Shown here piece by piece: positions 25,481-33,317 of a stretch of 51,735 bases of DNA (the stretch's first letter is position 1; the number at the start of each line of letters is the position of its first letter). Source of the DNA: Streptomyces griseorubiginosus. Its GTDB lineage: Bacteria; Actinomycetota; Actinomycetes; Streptomycetales; Streptomycetaceae. Under the pieces are notes generated by a model. That model was given only the letters and a program-made list of their open reading frames with translations. It was not told the DNA's origin and searched no databases. Location: positions 1 to 51,735 of the forward strand of contig NZ_WVUG01000025.1 in the NCBI RefSeq assembly GCF_017614965.1, in the 5' to 3' direction. A program made the translations under genes and the position numbers.

Positions 25481-26261
25481 GCCGAGCACCGAGCAGCAGG
25501 GGGAGCGGATCCCCACCGTCATCGCGGACGAGCTGCACATCGTCTACCGCGTGCACGGCGCCAAGACCGGCAAGGGCAGCGCCACCGCCGCCCTCAGCCG
25601 CATCCTCAAGCGCGGCGAGGAGCGCGGGGTGCGCAAGGTGCACGCCGTCAAGGGCGTCTCCTTCGTCGCCTACCGCGGGGAGGCCGTCGGTCTGATCGGC
25701 TCCAACGGCTCCGGCAAGTCGACCCTGCTGCGCGCCATCGCCGGGCTGCTGCCCGCGGAGAGCGGCAAGGTGTACACCAACGGCCAGCCGTCCCTGCTGG
25801 GCGTGAACGCGGCCCTGATGAACGACCTGACGGGCGAGCGGAACGTCATCCTCGGCGGTCTCGCCATGGGCATGTCCCGCGAGCAGGTCAGGGAGCGCTA
25901 CCAGGAGATCGTCGACTTCTCGGGCATCAACGAGAAGGGCGACTTCATCACCCTGCCGATGCGGACGTACTCCTCCGGTATGGCGGCCCGGCTGCGCTTC
26001 TCCATCGCCGCCGCCAAGGACCACGACGTCCTCATGATCGACGAGGCGCTGGCCACCGGCGACCGCAAGTTCCAGAAGCGCTCGGAGGAACGCATCCGCG
26101 AGCTGCGCAAGAAGGCGGGCACGGTGTTCCTGGTCAGCCACAACAACAACTCGATCCGCGACACCTGCGACCGGGTGCTGTGGCTGGAACGCGGCGAGCT
26201 GCGCATGGACGGACCGACCGACGAGGTCCTCAAGGAGTACGAGAAGTTCACGGGCAAGTAG
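25473..26261 (+). CDS. ABC exporter ATP-binding protein (TagH/Wzt-like)
   Basis: The 262-aa nucleotide-binding domain has Walker A GSNGSGKST (~res 79), Walker B DVLMIDEAL and the degenerate signature YSSGMAARLRFS. Replacement of LSGGQ by YSSGM is characteristic of polysaccharide/teichoic-acid exporters (TagH, KpsT, RfbE). The switch His lies in FLVSHNNNSI. An N-terminal extension (VYRVHGAKTGKGSATAA) precedes the ATPase core, and there is no C-terminal carbohydrate-binding domain of the long Wzt type. GTG 25473 overlaps the permease. This is the last gene of the set and is followed by a strong terminator. Confidence 0.92.
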   Translation: MAEPSTEQQGERIPTVIADELHIVYRVHGAKTGKGSATAALSRILKRGEERGVRKVHAVKGVSFVAYRGEAVGLIGSNGSGKSTLLRAIAGLLPAESGKVYTNGQPSLLGVNAALMNDLTGERNVILGGLAMGMSREQVRERYQEIVDFSGINEKGDFITLPMRTYSSGMAARLRFSIAAAKDHDVLMIDEALATGDRKFQKRSEERIRELRKKAGTVFLVSHNNNSIRDTCDRVLWLERGELRMDGPTDEVLKEYEKFTGK

Positions 26262-26295
26262 CCCACTCCCGCCTGGACACAACTGTCAGACGGAT

Positions 26296-26334
26296 CGCCG
26301 GGCCCCGCCGCAACCCCAGCGGCGGGGCCCGGCG
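26296..26334 (+). terminator. Strong hairpin terminator after the envelope locus
   Basis: CGCCGGGCCCCGCCGC (26296-26311) pairs perfectly over 16 bp with 26319-26334, with a 7-nt loop, 34 nt after the ABC ATPase stop. It insulates the seven-gene locus from the hopanoid operon. There is no U-tract. Confidence 0.85.
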
Positions 26335-26585
26335 TCTGCAAAGGAAACGTCAACTCGGGCTCGCCTTAGGAATCTTGACACCAATCGGTGTGTTGTTGTG
26401 ATGTGCAGGACACCCCAGGGAAGCTCGCTGCGTTGTACAACGTAAGCTGTACCGGTCCCGAAACGCGGCAAAGTGGGGCGATAATGCGCGACACCCACAA
26501 GCGGGACAGTCGCACGGACGGCCGGGCGGCGTGTCCGAAATAGTGTGTATTGGGTCGGCGGTGTAGAACGGGAGATGTGACGGCA
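26335..26585 (+). promoter_or_regulatory. Hopanoid operon promoter/leader region
   Basis: This is non-coding and lower in GC than its surroundings. It contains a consensus -35 TTGACA (26375-26380), overlapped by the dyad ACACC-N4-GGTGT (26378-26391), although no clean -10 follows at 16-18 nt. It also holds the perfect palindrome at 26431-26442 and a GGCGATAA box (26477-26484) matching 7 of 8 bases of the sigma-WhiG -10 consensus, with no properly spaced TAAA. TAGAAC (26564-26569) is a further -10-like element near the start. The region therefore has several candidate control points, and none is proven. Confidence 0.5.
26431..26442. promoter_or_regulatory. Perfect 12-bp palindrome, candidate operator of the hpn operon
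   Basis: CGTTGTACAACG is self-complementary over all 12 bases and lies 144 nt upstream of the first leader codon. It has the size and symmetry of a TetR or GntR-type half-site pair. No other copy was noticed in the window, so the regulator must be encoded elsewhere. Confidence 0.45.
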
Positions 26586-26654
26586 ATGGCTACGGAAACT
26601 CCCCAGCTCAACGCAGCAGCCTGTGCCGTCCCCGCGCCGGGCAGCGAGCGGTGA
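26586..26654 (+). CDS. 22-codon leader ORF translationally coupled to hpnC
   Basis: ATG 26586 opens a 22-aa ORF beginning MATETPQLNAAA and ending GSER. Its TGA overlaps the hpnC GTG (GTGA). A GGGAG lies 11 nt upstream of the ATG, whereas hpnC has no good Shine-Dalgarno of its own, so translation of hpnC may depend on this ORF. The peptide has no recognisable domain and is rich in Ala and Pro. Whether the peptide matters or only the act of translation does cannot be told. Confidence 0.45.
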   Translation: MATETPQLNAAACAVPAPGSER

Positions 26655-27553
26655 CGGGAACCGGCACGTCGCGCTTGCCCGACACGGAGCGCGGCACGCT
26701 CGACAAGGCCGCGGGCGAGAACTTCCCCGTGGCCCCCTTCTTCCTGCCCCGGGCCTGGCGCGACGATCTCATGGCCGTGTACGGCTTCGCGCGCCTCGTC
26801 GACGACATCGGCGACGGCGATCTCGCCCCCGGCGGCGCCGACGCCAGGCTGCTCGGCGTGTCGCCTGCCGACGCCGAGGACCGGCTGCTCCTCCTGGACG
26901 CCTTCGAGGCCGACCTGAACCGCGTCTTCACCGGGGAACCCCGCCACCCCCTCCTGCGCCGGCTGCAGGCCACCGTCCGCCGCCGCTCGCTCACCCCCGA
27001 GCCCTTCCGCGGACTGATCGCCGCCAACCGCCAGGACCAGCTCGTCAGCCGCTACGAGACCTACGACGACCTGCTCGCCTACTGCGAACTGTCGGCCAAC
27101 CCCGTCGGCCGTCTGGTGCTGTCCGTCACCGGCACCTCGACGCCCGAGCGGATCCGCCTCTCCGACGCGATCTGCACCGCACTCCAGATCGTCGAACACC
27201 TGCAGGACGTGGCCGAGGACCTGGGCCGCGACCGCATCTATCTGCCCGCCGAGGACATGAAGCGGTTCCATGTCCAGGAGGCGGATCTCGCCACGGCCAC
27301 CGCGGGCGCATCGGTGCGCGCACTGGTCGCATACGAAGCAGAACGCGCCCGCGTTCTCCTGAATGAAGGCGCTCCCCTGGTGGGTAGCGTCCAGGGCAGG
27401 CTGAAGCTGCTGCTCGCGGGGTTCGTGGCGGGGGGAAGGGCGGCGGTCCGCGCGATCGCCGCCGCCGAATACGACGTACTTCCCGGCCCGCCCAAGCCCG
27501 GCAAGGTCCAGCTGCTGCGCGAGGTGGGCGTGACTCTGCGAGGAGAGGGGTGA
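26651..27553 (+). CDS. hpnC: Squalene synthase HpnC (hydroxysqualene synthase)
   Basis: The 300-aa member of the squalene/phytoene synthase family has FFLPRAWRDDLMAVYGFARL, then the first Asp-rich motif DDIGD. The second, degenerate motif is in EHLQDVAEDLGRDRIYLP. In the three-enzyme bacterial squalene route, HpnD makes presqualene diphosphate from two farnesyl diphosphates, HpnC converts it to hydroxysqualene, and HpnE reduces that to squalene. The HpnC assignment rests on its position as first gene, its short N-terminus starting at ENFPVAPFF and the QDVAED variant motif. GTG 26651 is coupled to the leader ORF, and its stop overlaps the hpnD GTG. Confidence 0.92.
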   Translation: MTGTGTSRLPDTERGTLDKAAGENFPVAPFFLPRAWRDDLMAVYGFARLVDDIGDGDLAPGGADARLLGVSPADAEDRLLLLDAFEADLNRVFTGEPRHPLLRRLQATVRRRSLTPEPFRGLIAANRQDQLVSRYETYDDLLAYCELSANPVGRLVLSVTGTSTPERIRLSDAICTALQIVEHLQDVAEDLGRDRIYLPAEDMKRFHVQEADLATATAGASVRALVAYEAERARVLLNEGAPLVGSVQGRLKLLLAGFVAGGRAAVRAIAAAEYDVLPGPPKPGKVQLLREVGVTLRGEG

Positions 27554-28500
27554 TCCGGACCGTGGAGTTCGAACAACACGTGTCCGCACCGGTACTCGCC
27601 GCCTACCGCTACTGCGAGGCCGTCACCGGACATCAGGCGCGCAACTTCGCGTACGGCATCAGACTGCTGCCGACGCCGAAGCGGCGCGCGATGTCGGCGC
27701 TGTACGCGTTCTCCCGGCGCGTCGACGACATCGGCGACGGAGACCTGGCGGACGAGGTCAAGGCGGCGAGACTCGAGGACACCCGGGCGCTGCTGACCCG
27801 GGTGCGCGAGGGGGAGGTCGCCGAGGACGACACCGATCCCGTCGCGGTCGCCCTCGCGCACGCCGCCGAGACCTTCCCGGTCCCGCTCGGCGGCCTGGAC
27901 GAGCTGATCGACGGCGTGCTGATGGACGTGCGCGGCGAGACCTACGAGACCTGGGACGACCTGAAGGTCTACTGCCGGTGCGTCGCGGGCGCGATCGGCC
28001 GCCTCTCGCTCGGCGTGTTCGGTACGGAACCGGGGGCGCGCGGCGCCGAGCGGGCCCCGGAGTACGCGGACACCCTGGGCCTCGCGCTGCAGCTGACGAA
28101 CATCCTCAGAGACGTCCGCGAGGACGCCGAGGGCGGCCGCACCTACCTGCCCTCCGACGATCTCGCGAAGTTCGGCTGCTCGGCCGGGTTCGACGGCCCG
28201 ACCCCGCCGGAGGGCTCCGACTTCGCGGGCCTCGTGCACTTCGAGGTGCGCCGGGCCCGCGCCCTTTTCGCCGAGGGCTACCGGCTGCTGCCCATGCTCG
28301 ACCGGCGCAGCGGCGCCTGTGTCGCCGCCATGGCCGGCATCTACCGCCGGCTGCTCGACCGCATCGAGCGCGACCCGGAGGCCGTGCTGCGCGGCCGGGT
28401 CTCGCTGCCCGGCCGGGAGAAGGCCTACGTCGCCGTGCGCGGGCTGTCCGGCCTGGACGCCCGGAACGTGACACGGAGGACCGTCAGGAGGCGCGCCTGA
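27550..28500 (+). CDS. hpnD: Presqualene diphosphate synthase HpnD
   Basis: The 316-aa squalene/phytoene synthase family protein has both metal-binding motifs intact: DDIGD in ALYAFSRRVDDIGDGDLAD, and the second motif in LQLTNILRDVREDAEGGRTY, which continues LPSDDL. ARNFAYGIRLLPTPKRRAM is the typical N-terminal substrate-pocket block of HpnD. It condenses two farnesyl diphosphates to presqualene diphosphate in the cytoplasm or at the membrane. GTG 27550 overlaps the hpnC stop by 4 nt. Its 3' end carries an AGGAGG (28486-28491) perfectly placed for the next small gene. Confidence 0.94.
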   Translation: MIRTVEFEQHVSAPVLAAYRYCEAVTGHQARNFAYGIRLLPTPKRRAMSALYAFSRRVDDIGDGDLADEVKAARLEDTRALLTRVREGEVAEDDTDPVAVALAHAAETFPVPLGGLDELIDGVLMDVRGETYETWDDLKVYCRCVAGAIGRLSLGVFGTEPGARGAERAPEYADTLGLALQLTNILRDVREDAEGGRTYLPSDDLAKFGCSAGFDGPTPPEGSDFAGLVHFEVRRARALFAEGYRLLPMLDRRSGACVAAMAGIYRRLLDRIERDPEAVLRGRVSLPGREKAYVAVRGLSGLDARNVTRRTVRRRA

Positions 28501-28637
28501 TGGACAATCCGGTCCAAGGTGATGCGGGCGGAGAAAAGCGGCACGCAACCCTCCGCCTGGGGACGGCGTCCCTGACTGCGACGGCCGACCGTGCACGGTT
28601 CCACCACGGCGGTCGCGCAGGGGAGGGCGCACGATGA
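28500..28637 (+). CDS. 45-aa small protein inside the hpn operon (DUF6380-like)
   Basis: ATG 28500 shares its A with the hpnD TGA (TGATG), follows a perfect AGGAGG at 8 nt, and its own TGA overlaps the hpnE ATG (ATGA). Translation is therefore very likely. The basic, soluble 45-aa peptide reads MDNPVQGDAGGEKRHATLR, then a hydroxyl-rich middle ASLTATADRA, ending GEGAR. I recall a family of such peptides annotated DUF6380 in Streptomyces, but cannot confirm membership here. No signal peptide or membrane helix is seen. It could be a small modulator of HpnD/HpnE or simply a coupling spacer. Confidence 0.7.
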   Translation: MDNPVQGDAGGEKRHATLRLGTASLTATADRARFHHGGRAGEGAR

Positions 28638-30061
28638 ACGACGGCACGCGGTCCGAGGGACTGGTCGCCGACATCCCGGGACGACCCGGGCGGGACGCCG
28701 TCGTGATCGGCGGCGGTCTCGCCGGAATCACCGCTGCCCTCGCCCTCGCCGACGCCGGCGTGCGCGTCACCCTGCTCGAAGGCAGGCCGCGCCTGGGCGG
28801 GCTCGCCTTCTCCTTCCAGCGCGGCGACCTGACCGTCGACAACGGACAGCACGTCTATCTGCGCTGCTGCACCGCCTACCGCTGGTTCCTCGACCGGATC
28901 GAGGCGACGGCGCTCGCACCGCTGCAGGATCGTCTCGACGTGCCGGTGCTCGACCTCGCGAAGCCCGAGGGACGGCGGCTGGGCAGGCTGCGGCGCGACG
29001 CCCTGCCGGTGCCGCTGCATCTGGGGCGCAGCCTGGCGACGTATCCGCATCTCTCGCTCGCCGAGCGCGCCAAAGTGGGCCGTGCCGCGCTCGCGCTCAA
29101 GGGGCTCGACCTCGCCGATCCGACCCTGGACACGCAGGACTTCGGCACCTGGCTGACCGCGCACGGTCAGTCGGCGCGTGCCGTCGAGGCCCTGTGGGAC
29201 CTGGTCGGGGTCGCCACCCTCAACGCGGTCGCGGGCGACGCCTCGCTGGGGCTCGCCGCGATGGTGTTCAAGACCGGTCTGCTGTCCGACCCGGGAGCGG
29301 CCGACATCGGATGGGCTCGCGTCCCGCTGGGCGAACTGCACGACCGGCTGGCCCGCAAGGCGCTCGACTCCGCGGGCGTGCGTACCGAGGTCCGTACACG
29401 CGTCACCTCCATCTCTACTGACGAGAACGGGAACCCGCGCGTTCAGGTTCCCGGCGAGACGTTCACACCGGACGCGGTCGTGCTCGCCGTACCCCAGCGC
29501 GAGGCGCATGACCTGCTGCCCGAGGGCGCGCTCGACGCTCCGGAAAATCTTCTGCGCATCGGCACCGCGCCGATCCTCAACGTCCATGTCGTCTACGACC
29601 GCAAGGTGCTCACGAAGCCCTTCTTCGCGGCCCTCGGCAGCCCGGTGCAGTGGGTCTTCGACCGCACCAACGCCTCCGGGCTGCGCGAGGGCCAGTACCT
29701 CGCGCTGTCGCAGTCGGCGGCGCGGGACGAGATCGACGAACCGGTCGCGGCACTGCGCGAGCGCTACCTGCCCGAACTGGAGCGACTGCTTCCCGGTGCC
29801 CGCGGCGCCGTGGTGCGGGACTTCTTCGTGACCAGGGAGCGCACGGCGACGTTCGCTCCGACCCCCGGCGTCGGACGGCTGCGGCCCGGCGCCCGTACGA
29901 AAGCCCCCGGCCTCTACCTGGCCGGAGCGTGGACCGCCACCGGGTGGCCCGCGACCATGGAGAGTGCGGTCCGCAGCGGTGTGAGCGCGGCGGACGCCGC
30001 GCTCGCCGCCCTGGGCCGGCCCCGCCCCCGCCACCTCTTCGAGTTCGAGGAGGCGGCCTGA
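28634..30061 (+). CDS. hpnE: FAD-dependent hydroxysqualene dehydroxylase HpnE
   Basis: The 475-aa amine-oxidase/phytoene-desaturase-like flavoprotein has an N-terminal FAD motif VIGGGLAGITAALALADAG, then LLEGRPRLGGLAFSF, and the matching C-terminal FAD block GLYLAGAWTATGWPATMESA, continuing VRSG. The pattern DNGQHVYLRCCTAYRWFL is typical of squalene-associated HpnE rather than carotenoid desaturases. It reduces hydroxysqualene to squalene. ATG 28634 has GGGGAGGG at 6 nt, inside the preceding small gene, and overlaps its stop. Its own stop overlaps the polyprenyl synthase ATG. Confidence 0.94.
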   Translation: MNDGTRSEGLVADIPGRPGRDAVVIGGGLAGITAALALADAGVRVTLLEGRPRLGGLAFSFQRGDLTVDNGQHVYLRCCTAYRWFLDRIEATALAPLQDRLDVPVLDLAKPEGRRLGRLRRDALPVPLHLGRSLATYPHLSLAERAKVGRAALALKGLDLADPTLDTQDFGTWLTAHGQSARAVEALWDLVGVATLNAVAGDASLGLAAMVFKTGLLSDPGAADIGWARVPLGELHDRLARKALDSAGVRTEVRTRVTSISTDENGNPRVQVPGETFTPDAVVLAVPQREAHDLLPEGALDAPENLLRIGTAPILNVHVVYDRKVLTKPFFAALGSPVQWVFDRTNASGLREGQYLALSQSAARDEIDEPVAALRERYLPELERLLPGARGAVVRDFFVTRERTATFAPTPGVGRLRPGARTKAPGLYLAGAWTATGWPATMESAVRSGVSAADAALAALGRPRPRHLFEFEEAA

Positions 30062-31197
30062 TGCTCGACCAGCATGCGGCAGGCGGCCCCCGCACCCCCG
30101 GTACCGCAACAAGAGGAGAGACTGTGCCCACTGTGCCCCCGGCCGAGACGGCCGATCGAGCGACCGCAGTGGACGTGACCGCGCTCCTGGAGCGCGGCCG
30201 GACCCTTGCCACACCGGTACTGCGGGCGGCCGTGGACCGTCTGGCCCCTCCCATGGACACCGTTGCCGCCTACCACTTCGGCTGGATCGACGCGCAGGGC
30301 AACCCCGCCGACGGCGACGGCGGCAAGGCCGTGCGCCCCGCCCTCGCCGTGCTGTCCGCCGAGGTCACCGGCGCCGCGCCCGAGGTCGGCATCCCCGGCG
30401 CCGTCGCCGTCGAACTCGTCCACAACTTCTCCCTGCTGCACGACGACCTGATGGACGGCGACGAACAGCGCCGCCACCGCGACACCGTGTGGAAGGTGCA
30501 CGGCCCCGCCCAGGCGATCCTCGTCGGCGACGCCCTGTTCGCCCTCGCCAACGAGGTCCTCCTGGAACTCGGTACGGTCGAGGCCGGCCGCGCCACCCGA
30601 CGCCTCACCACCGCCACCCGCGCGCTGATCGACGGCCAGGCCCAGGACATCTCCTACGAGCACCGCGACCGCGTCAGCGTCGAGGAGTGCCTGGAGATGG
30701 AGGGCAACAAGACCGGCGCCCTGCTCGCCTGCGCCTCCTCCATCGGCGCGGTGCTCGGCGGCGCCGACGACCGCACCGCGGACACGCTGGAGAAGTACGG
30801 CTACCACCTCGGACTCGCCTTCCAGGCCGTCGACGACCTGCTCGGCATCTGGGGCGACCCGGTCTCCACGGGCAAGCAGACCTGGAGCGACCTGCGCCAG
30901 CGCAAGAAGTCCCTGCCGGTGGTGGCCGCGCTCGCGGCCGGCGGCCCGGCCTCCGAGCGGCTCGGCGAGATCCTCGCCGCCGACGCCAAGAGCAGCGACT
31001 TCGAGAACTTCTCCGAGGAGGAGTTCGCCGCCCGCGCCGCCCTCATCGAGAAGGCTGGCGGCCGCGAGTGGACGGCCGAGGAGGCCCGCCGCCAGCACAC
31101 GGTCGCCGTGGAGGCCCTGAACGCCATCGACATGCCCGACCCGGTACGGGACCGGTTCGCGGCGCTCGCCGACTTCGTCGTCGTACGGAAGAGATGA
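30061..31197 (+). CDS. Polyprenyl (farnesyl-type) diphosphate synthase
   Basis: The 378-aa trans-isoprenyl diphosphate synthase has GGKAVRPALAVLSAE (IPP-binding Lys/Arg), the first Asp-rich motif DDLMD at res 128-132 and a second region, FQAVDDLLGIWGDP, where the last Asp of DDxxD is Gly. That variant is common in actinobacterial short-chain enzymes. In this operon it most likely supplies farnesyl diphosphate to HpnD, but chain length cannot be read reliably. Start choice: ATG 30061 (TGATG overlap, GAGGAGG 7-8 nt away) versus GTG 30124 (AGAGGAGAG, 357 aa). Residues 1-21 look dispensable. Confidence 0.92.
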   Translation: MLDQHAAGGPRTPGTATRGETVPTVPPAETADRATAVDVTALLERGRTLATPVLRAAVDRLAPPMDTVAAYHFGWIDAQGNPADGDGGKAVRPALAVLSAEVTGAAPEVGIPGAVAVELVHNFSLLHDDLMDGDEQRRHRDTVWKVHGPAQAILVGDALFALANEVLLELGTVEAGRATRRLTTATRALIDGQAQDISYEHRDRVSVEECLEMEGNKTGALLACASSIGAVLGGADDRTADTLEKYGYHLGLAFQAVDDLLGIWGDPVSTGKQTWSDLRQRKKSLPVVAALAAGGPASERLGEILAADAKSSDFENFSEEEFAARAALIEKAGGREWTAEEARRQHTVAVEALNAIDMPDPVRDRFAALADFVVVRKR

Positions 31198-31230
31198 TCA
31201 TTATCGGTCGAACAGTCCTCGCGTAGTCGC

Positions 31231-31266
31231 CGGCCGGTGCCGGCAGGAGCTTTCCGGCACCGGCCG
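31231..31266 (+). terminator. Intercistronic hairpin between polyprenyl synthase and shc
   Basis: CGGCCGGTGCCGG (31231-31243) pairs perfectly over 13 bp with CCGGCACCGGCCG (31254-31266) around a 10-nt loop, in the 119-nt gap before shc. Every other junction of the operon is tight. It could be a partial terminator, an attenuator or an mRNA processing/stability stem that sets shc expression apart. Confidence 0.65.
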
Positions 31267-31316
31267 ACGGCGGACCCACAGCAGCACGACTCGCACGACT
31301 GCACGAAGGGGAAGCC

Positions 31317-33317
31317 ATGACAGCGACGACCGACGGAAGCACCGGGGCCGTATCGCCCCGAGCTGCCTCGGCCAGCGAAACCGACAGCACCACCCCCGTG
31401 GCGGCGGGGGTACGCGACGCCGCCGTACGCGCAGTACAACGCTCCACCGACTTCCTGCTGTCGCGGCAGGACGCCCAGGGCTGGTGGAAGGGCGACCTCG
31501 AGACCAATGTGACGATGGACGCCGAGGACCTGCTGCTGCGGCAGTTCCTGGGCATCCTCGACGACTCCACGCGGCACGCCGCCGGACTCTTCATCCGCGG
31601 CGAGCAGCGCGCGGACGGCACCTGGGCCACCTTCTACGGCGGACCCGGCGAACTGTCCACGACGATCGAGGCGTACGTCGCCCTGCGCCTGGCCGGCGAC
31701 GAGCCGGACGCCCCGCACATGGCGAAGGCCTCCGCCTGGATCCGGGACCAGGGCGGCATCGCCGCGGCCCGTGTCTTCACCCGGATCTGGCTCGCCCTGT
31801 TCGGCTGGTGGAAGTGGGAGGACCTGCCCGAACTGCCGCCGGAGCTGATCTACTTCCCTCAGTGGATGCCGCTGAACATCTACGACTTCGGGTGCTGGGC
31901 CCGGCAGACCATCGTCCCGCTGACGATCGTCTCCGCGAAACGGCCGGTGCGGCCCGCGCCCTTCCCGCTCGACGAACTGCACACCGACCCGGCCCAGCCC
32001 AATCCGCCCAGGCCCCTTGCCCCGGTGGCCAGTTGGGACGGCGCCTTCCAGCGTCTCGACAAGGCGCTGCACCGGTTGCGCAAGGTCGTGCCGCGCCGGC
32101 TGCGCAGGGCGGCCATGAACTCCGCGGCCCGCTGGATCATCGAGCGGCAGGAGAACGACGGCTGCTGGGGCGGCATCCAGCCGCCGGCCGTCTACTCGGT
32201 CATCGCCCTGTACCTGCTCGGCTACGACCTCGAACACCCGGTCATCCGCGAGGGGTTGGCGTCCCTGGACCGCTTCGCGGTGTGGCGCGAGGACGGGGCC
32301 CGGATGATCGAGGCCTGCCAGTCACCGGTGTGGGACACCTGCCTCGCCACCATCGCCCTCGTCGACGCCGGCGTCCCGGCCGACCACCCGCAACTCGTCA
32401 AGGCCGCCGACTGGATGCTCGGCGAGGAGATCGTCCGGCCCGGCGACTGGGCGGTCAAGCGGCCCGGGCTGCCGCCGGGCGGCTGGGCGTTCGAGTTCCA
32501 CAACGACAACTACCCCGACATCGACGACACCGCCGAGGTGATCCTCGCGCTGCGCCGGGTCAGACACCACGACCCGGAGCGGGTGGAGAAGGCCATCGGG
32601 CGCGGGGTGCGCTGGAACCTCGGCATGCAGTCCAGGAACGGCGGCTGGGGCGCCTTCGACGTCGACAACACCAGTCCCTTCCCCAACCGGCTGCCGTTCT
32701 GCGACTTCGGCGAGGTCATCGACCCGCCGTCCGCCGACGTCACCGCCCATGTGGTGGAGATGCTGGCCGTCGAGGGCCTCTCCCACGACCCGCGCACCCG
32801 GCGCGGCATCGAGTGGCTGCTGGCCGAACAGGAGCCGGACGGCTCGTGGTTCGGGCGCTGGGGCGTCAACTACGTCTACGGCACCGGGTCGGTCGTCCCC
32901 GCCCTCGTCGCGGCCGGCTTCCCCGGCTCGCACCCGGCGATCCGCCGTGCGGTCGCCTGGCTGGAGTCGGTGCAGAACGACGACGGCGGCTGGGGCGAGG
33001 ACCTGCGCTCCTACAAGGACGCGAGGAAGTGGAGCGGCAAGGGCGCCTCCACCGCCTCGCAGACCGCGTGGGCGCTGATGGCCCTGCTCGCGGCGGGGGA
33101 GCAGGAGTCCAAGGCCGTCGAGCGCGGCGTCGCGTGGCTCGCGGCCACCCAGCGCGAGGACGGCTCCTGGGACGAGCCGTACTTCACCGGTACCGGCTTC
33201 CCCTGGGACTTCTCCATCAACTACCACCTCTACCGGCAGGTCTTCCCGCTGACCGCCCTCGGCCGGTACGTCCACGGAGAGCCGTCCGTGGTGGCGGCCG
33301 TCGGCAAGGGGGGCTGA
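31317..33317 (+). CDS. shc: Squalene-hopene cyclase (HpnF)
   Basis: The 666-aa class II triterpene cyclase has the protonating motif DIDDTA at res 401-404 (the DxDD of SHC). Several QW repeats follow the Q-x2-GSW or DGGWG pattern, such as EQEPDGSWFGRWG, NDDGGWGED and QREDGSWDE, and QDAQGWWKGDLE lies near the N-terminus. It folds squalene into hop-22(29)-ene/hopanol at the membrane. N-terminal residues ~1-30 are Ser/Thr/Ala-rich, as often in Streptomyces. ATG 31317 is preceded by GAAGGGGAAG. A hairpin separates it from the upstream gene, and it is coupled to hpnG by TGATG. Confidence 0.97.
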   Translation: MTATTDGSTGAVSPRAASASETDSTTPVAAGVRDAAVRAVQRSTDFLLSRQDAQGWWKGDLETNVTMDAEDLLLRQFLGILDDSTRHAAGLFIRGEQRADGTWATFYGGPGELSTTIEAYVALRLAGDEPDAPHMAKASAWIRDQGGIAAARVFTRIWLALFGWWKWEDLPELPPELIYFPQWMPLNIYDFGCWARQTIVPLTIVSAKRPVRPAPFPLDELHTDPAQPNPPRPLAPVASWDGAFQRLDKALHRLRKVVPRRLRRAAMNSAARWIIERQENDGCWGGIQPPAVYSVIALYLLGYDLEHPVIREGLASLDRFAVWREDGARMIEACQSPVWDTCLATIALVDAGVPADHPQLVKAADWMLGEEIVRPGDWAVKRPGLPPGGWAFEFHNDNYPDIDDTAEVILALRRVRHHDPERVEKAIGRGVRWNLGMQSRNGGWGAFDVDNTSPFPNRLPFCDFGEVIDPPSADVTAHVVEMLAVEGLSHDPRTRRGIEWLLAEQEPDGSWFGRWGVNYVYGTGSVVPALVAAGFPGSHPAIRRAVAWLESVQNDDGGWGEDLRSYKDARKWSGKGASTASQTAWALMALLAAGEQESKAVERGVAWLAATQREDGSWDEPYFTGTGFPWDFSINYHLYRQVFPLTALGRYVHGEPSVVAAVGKGG

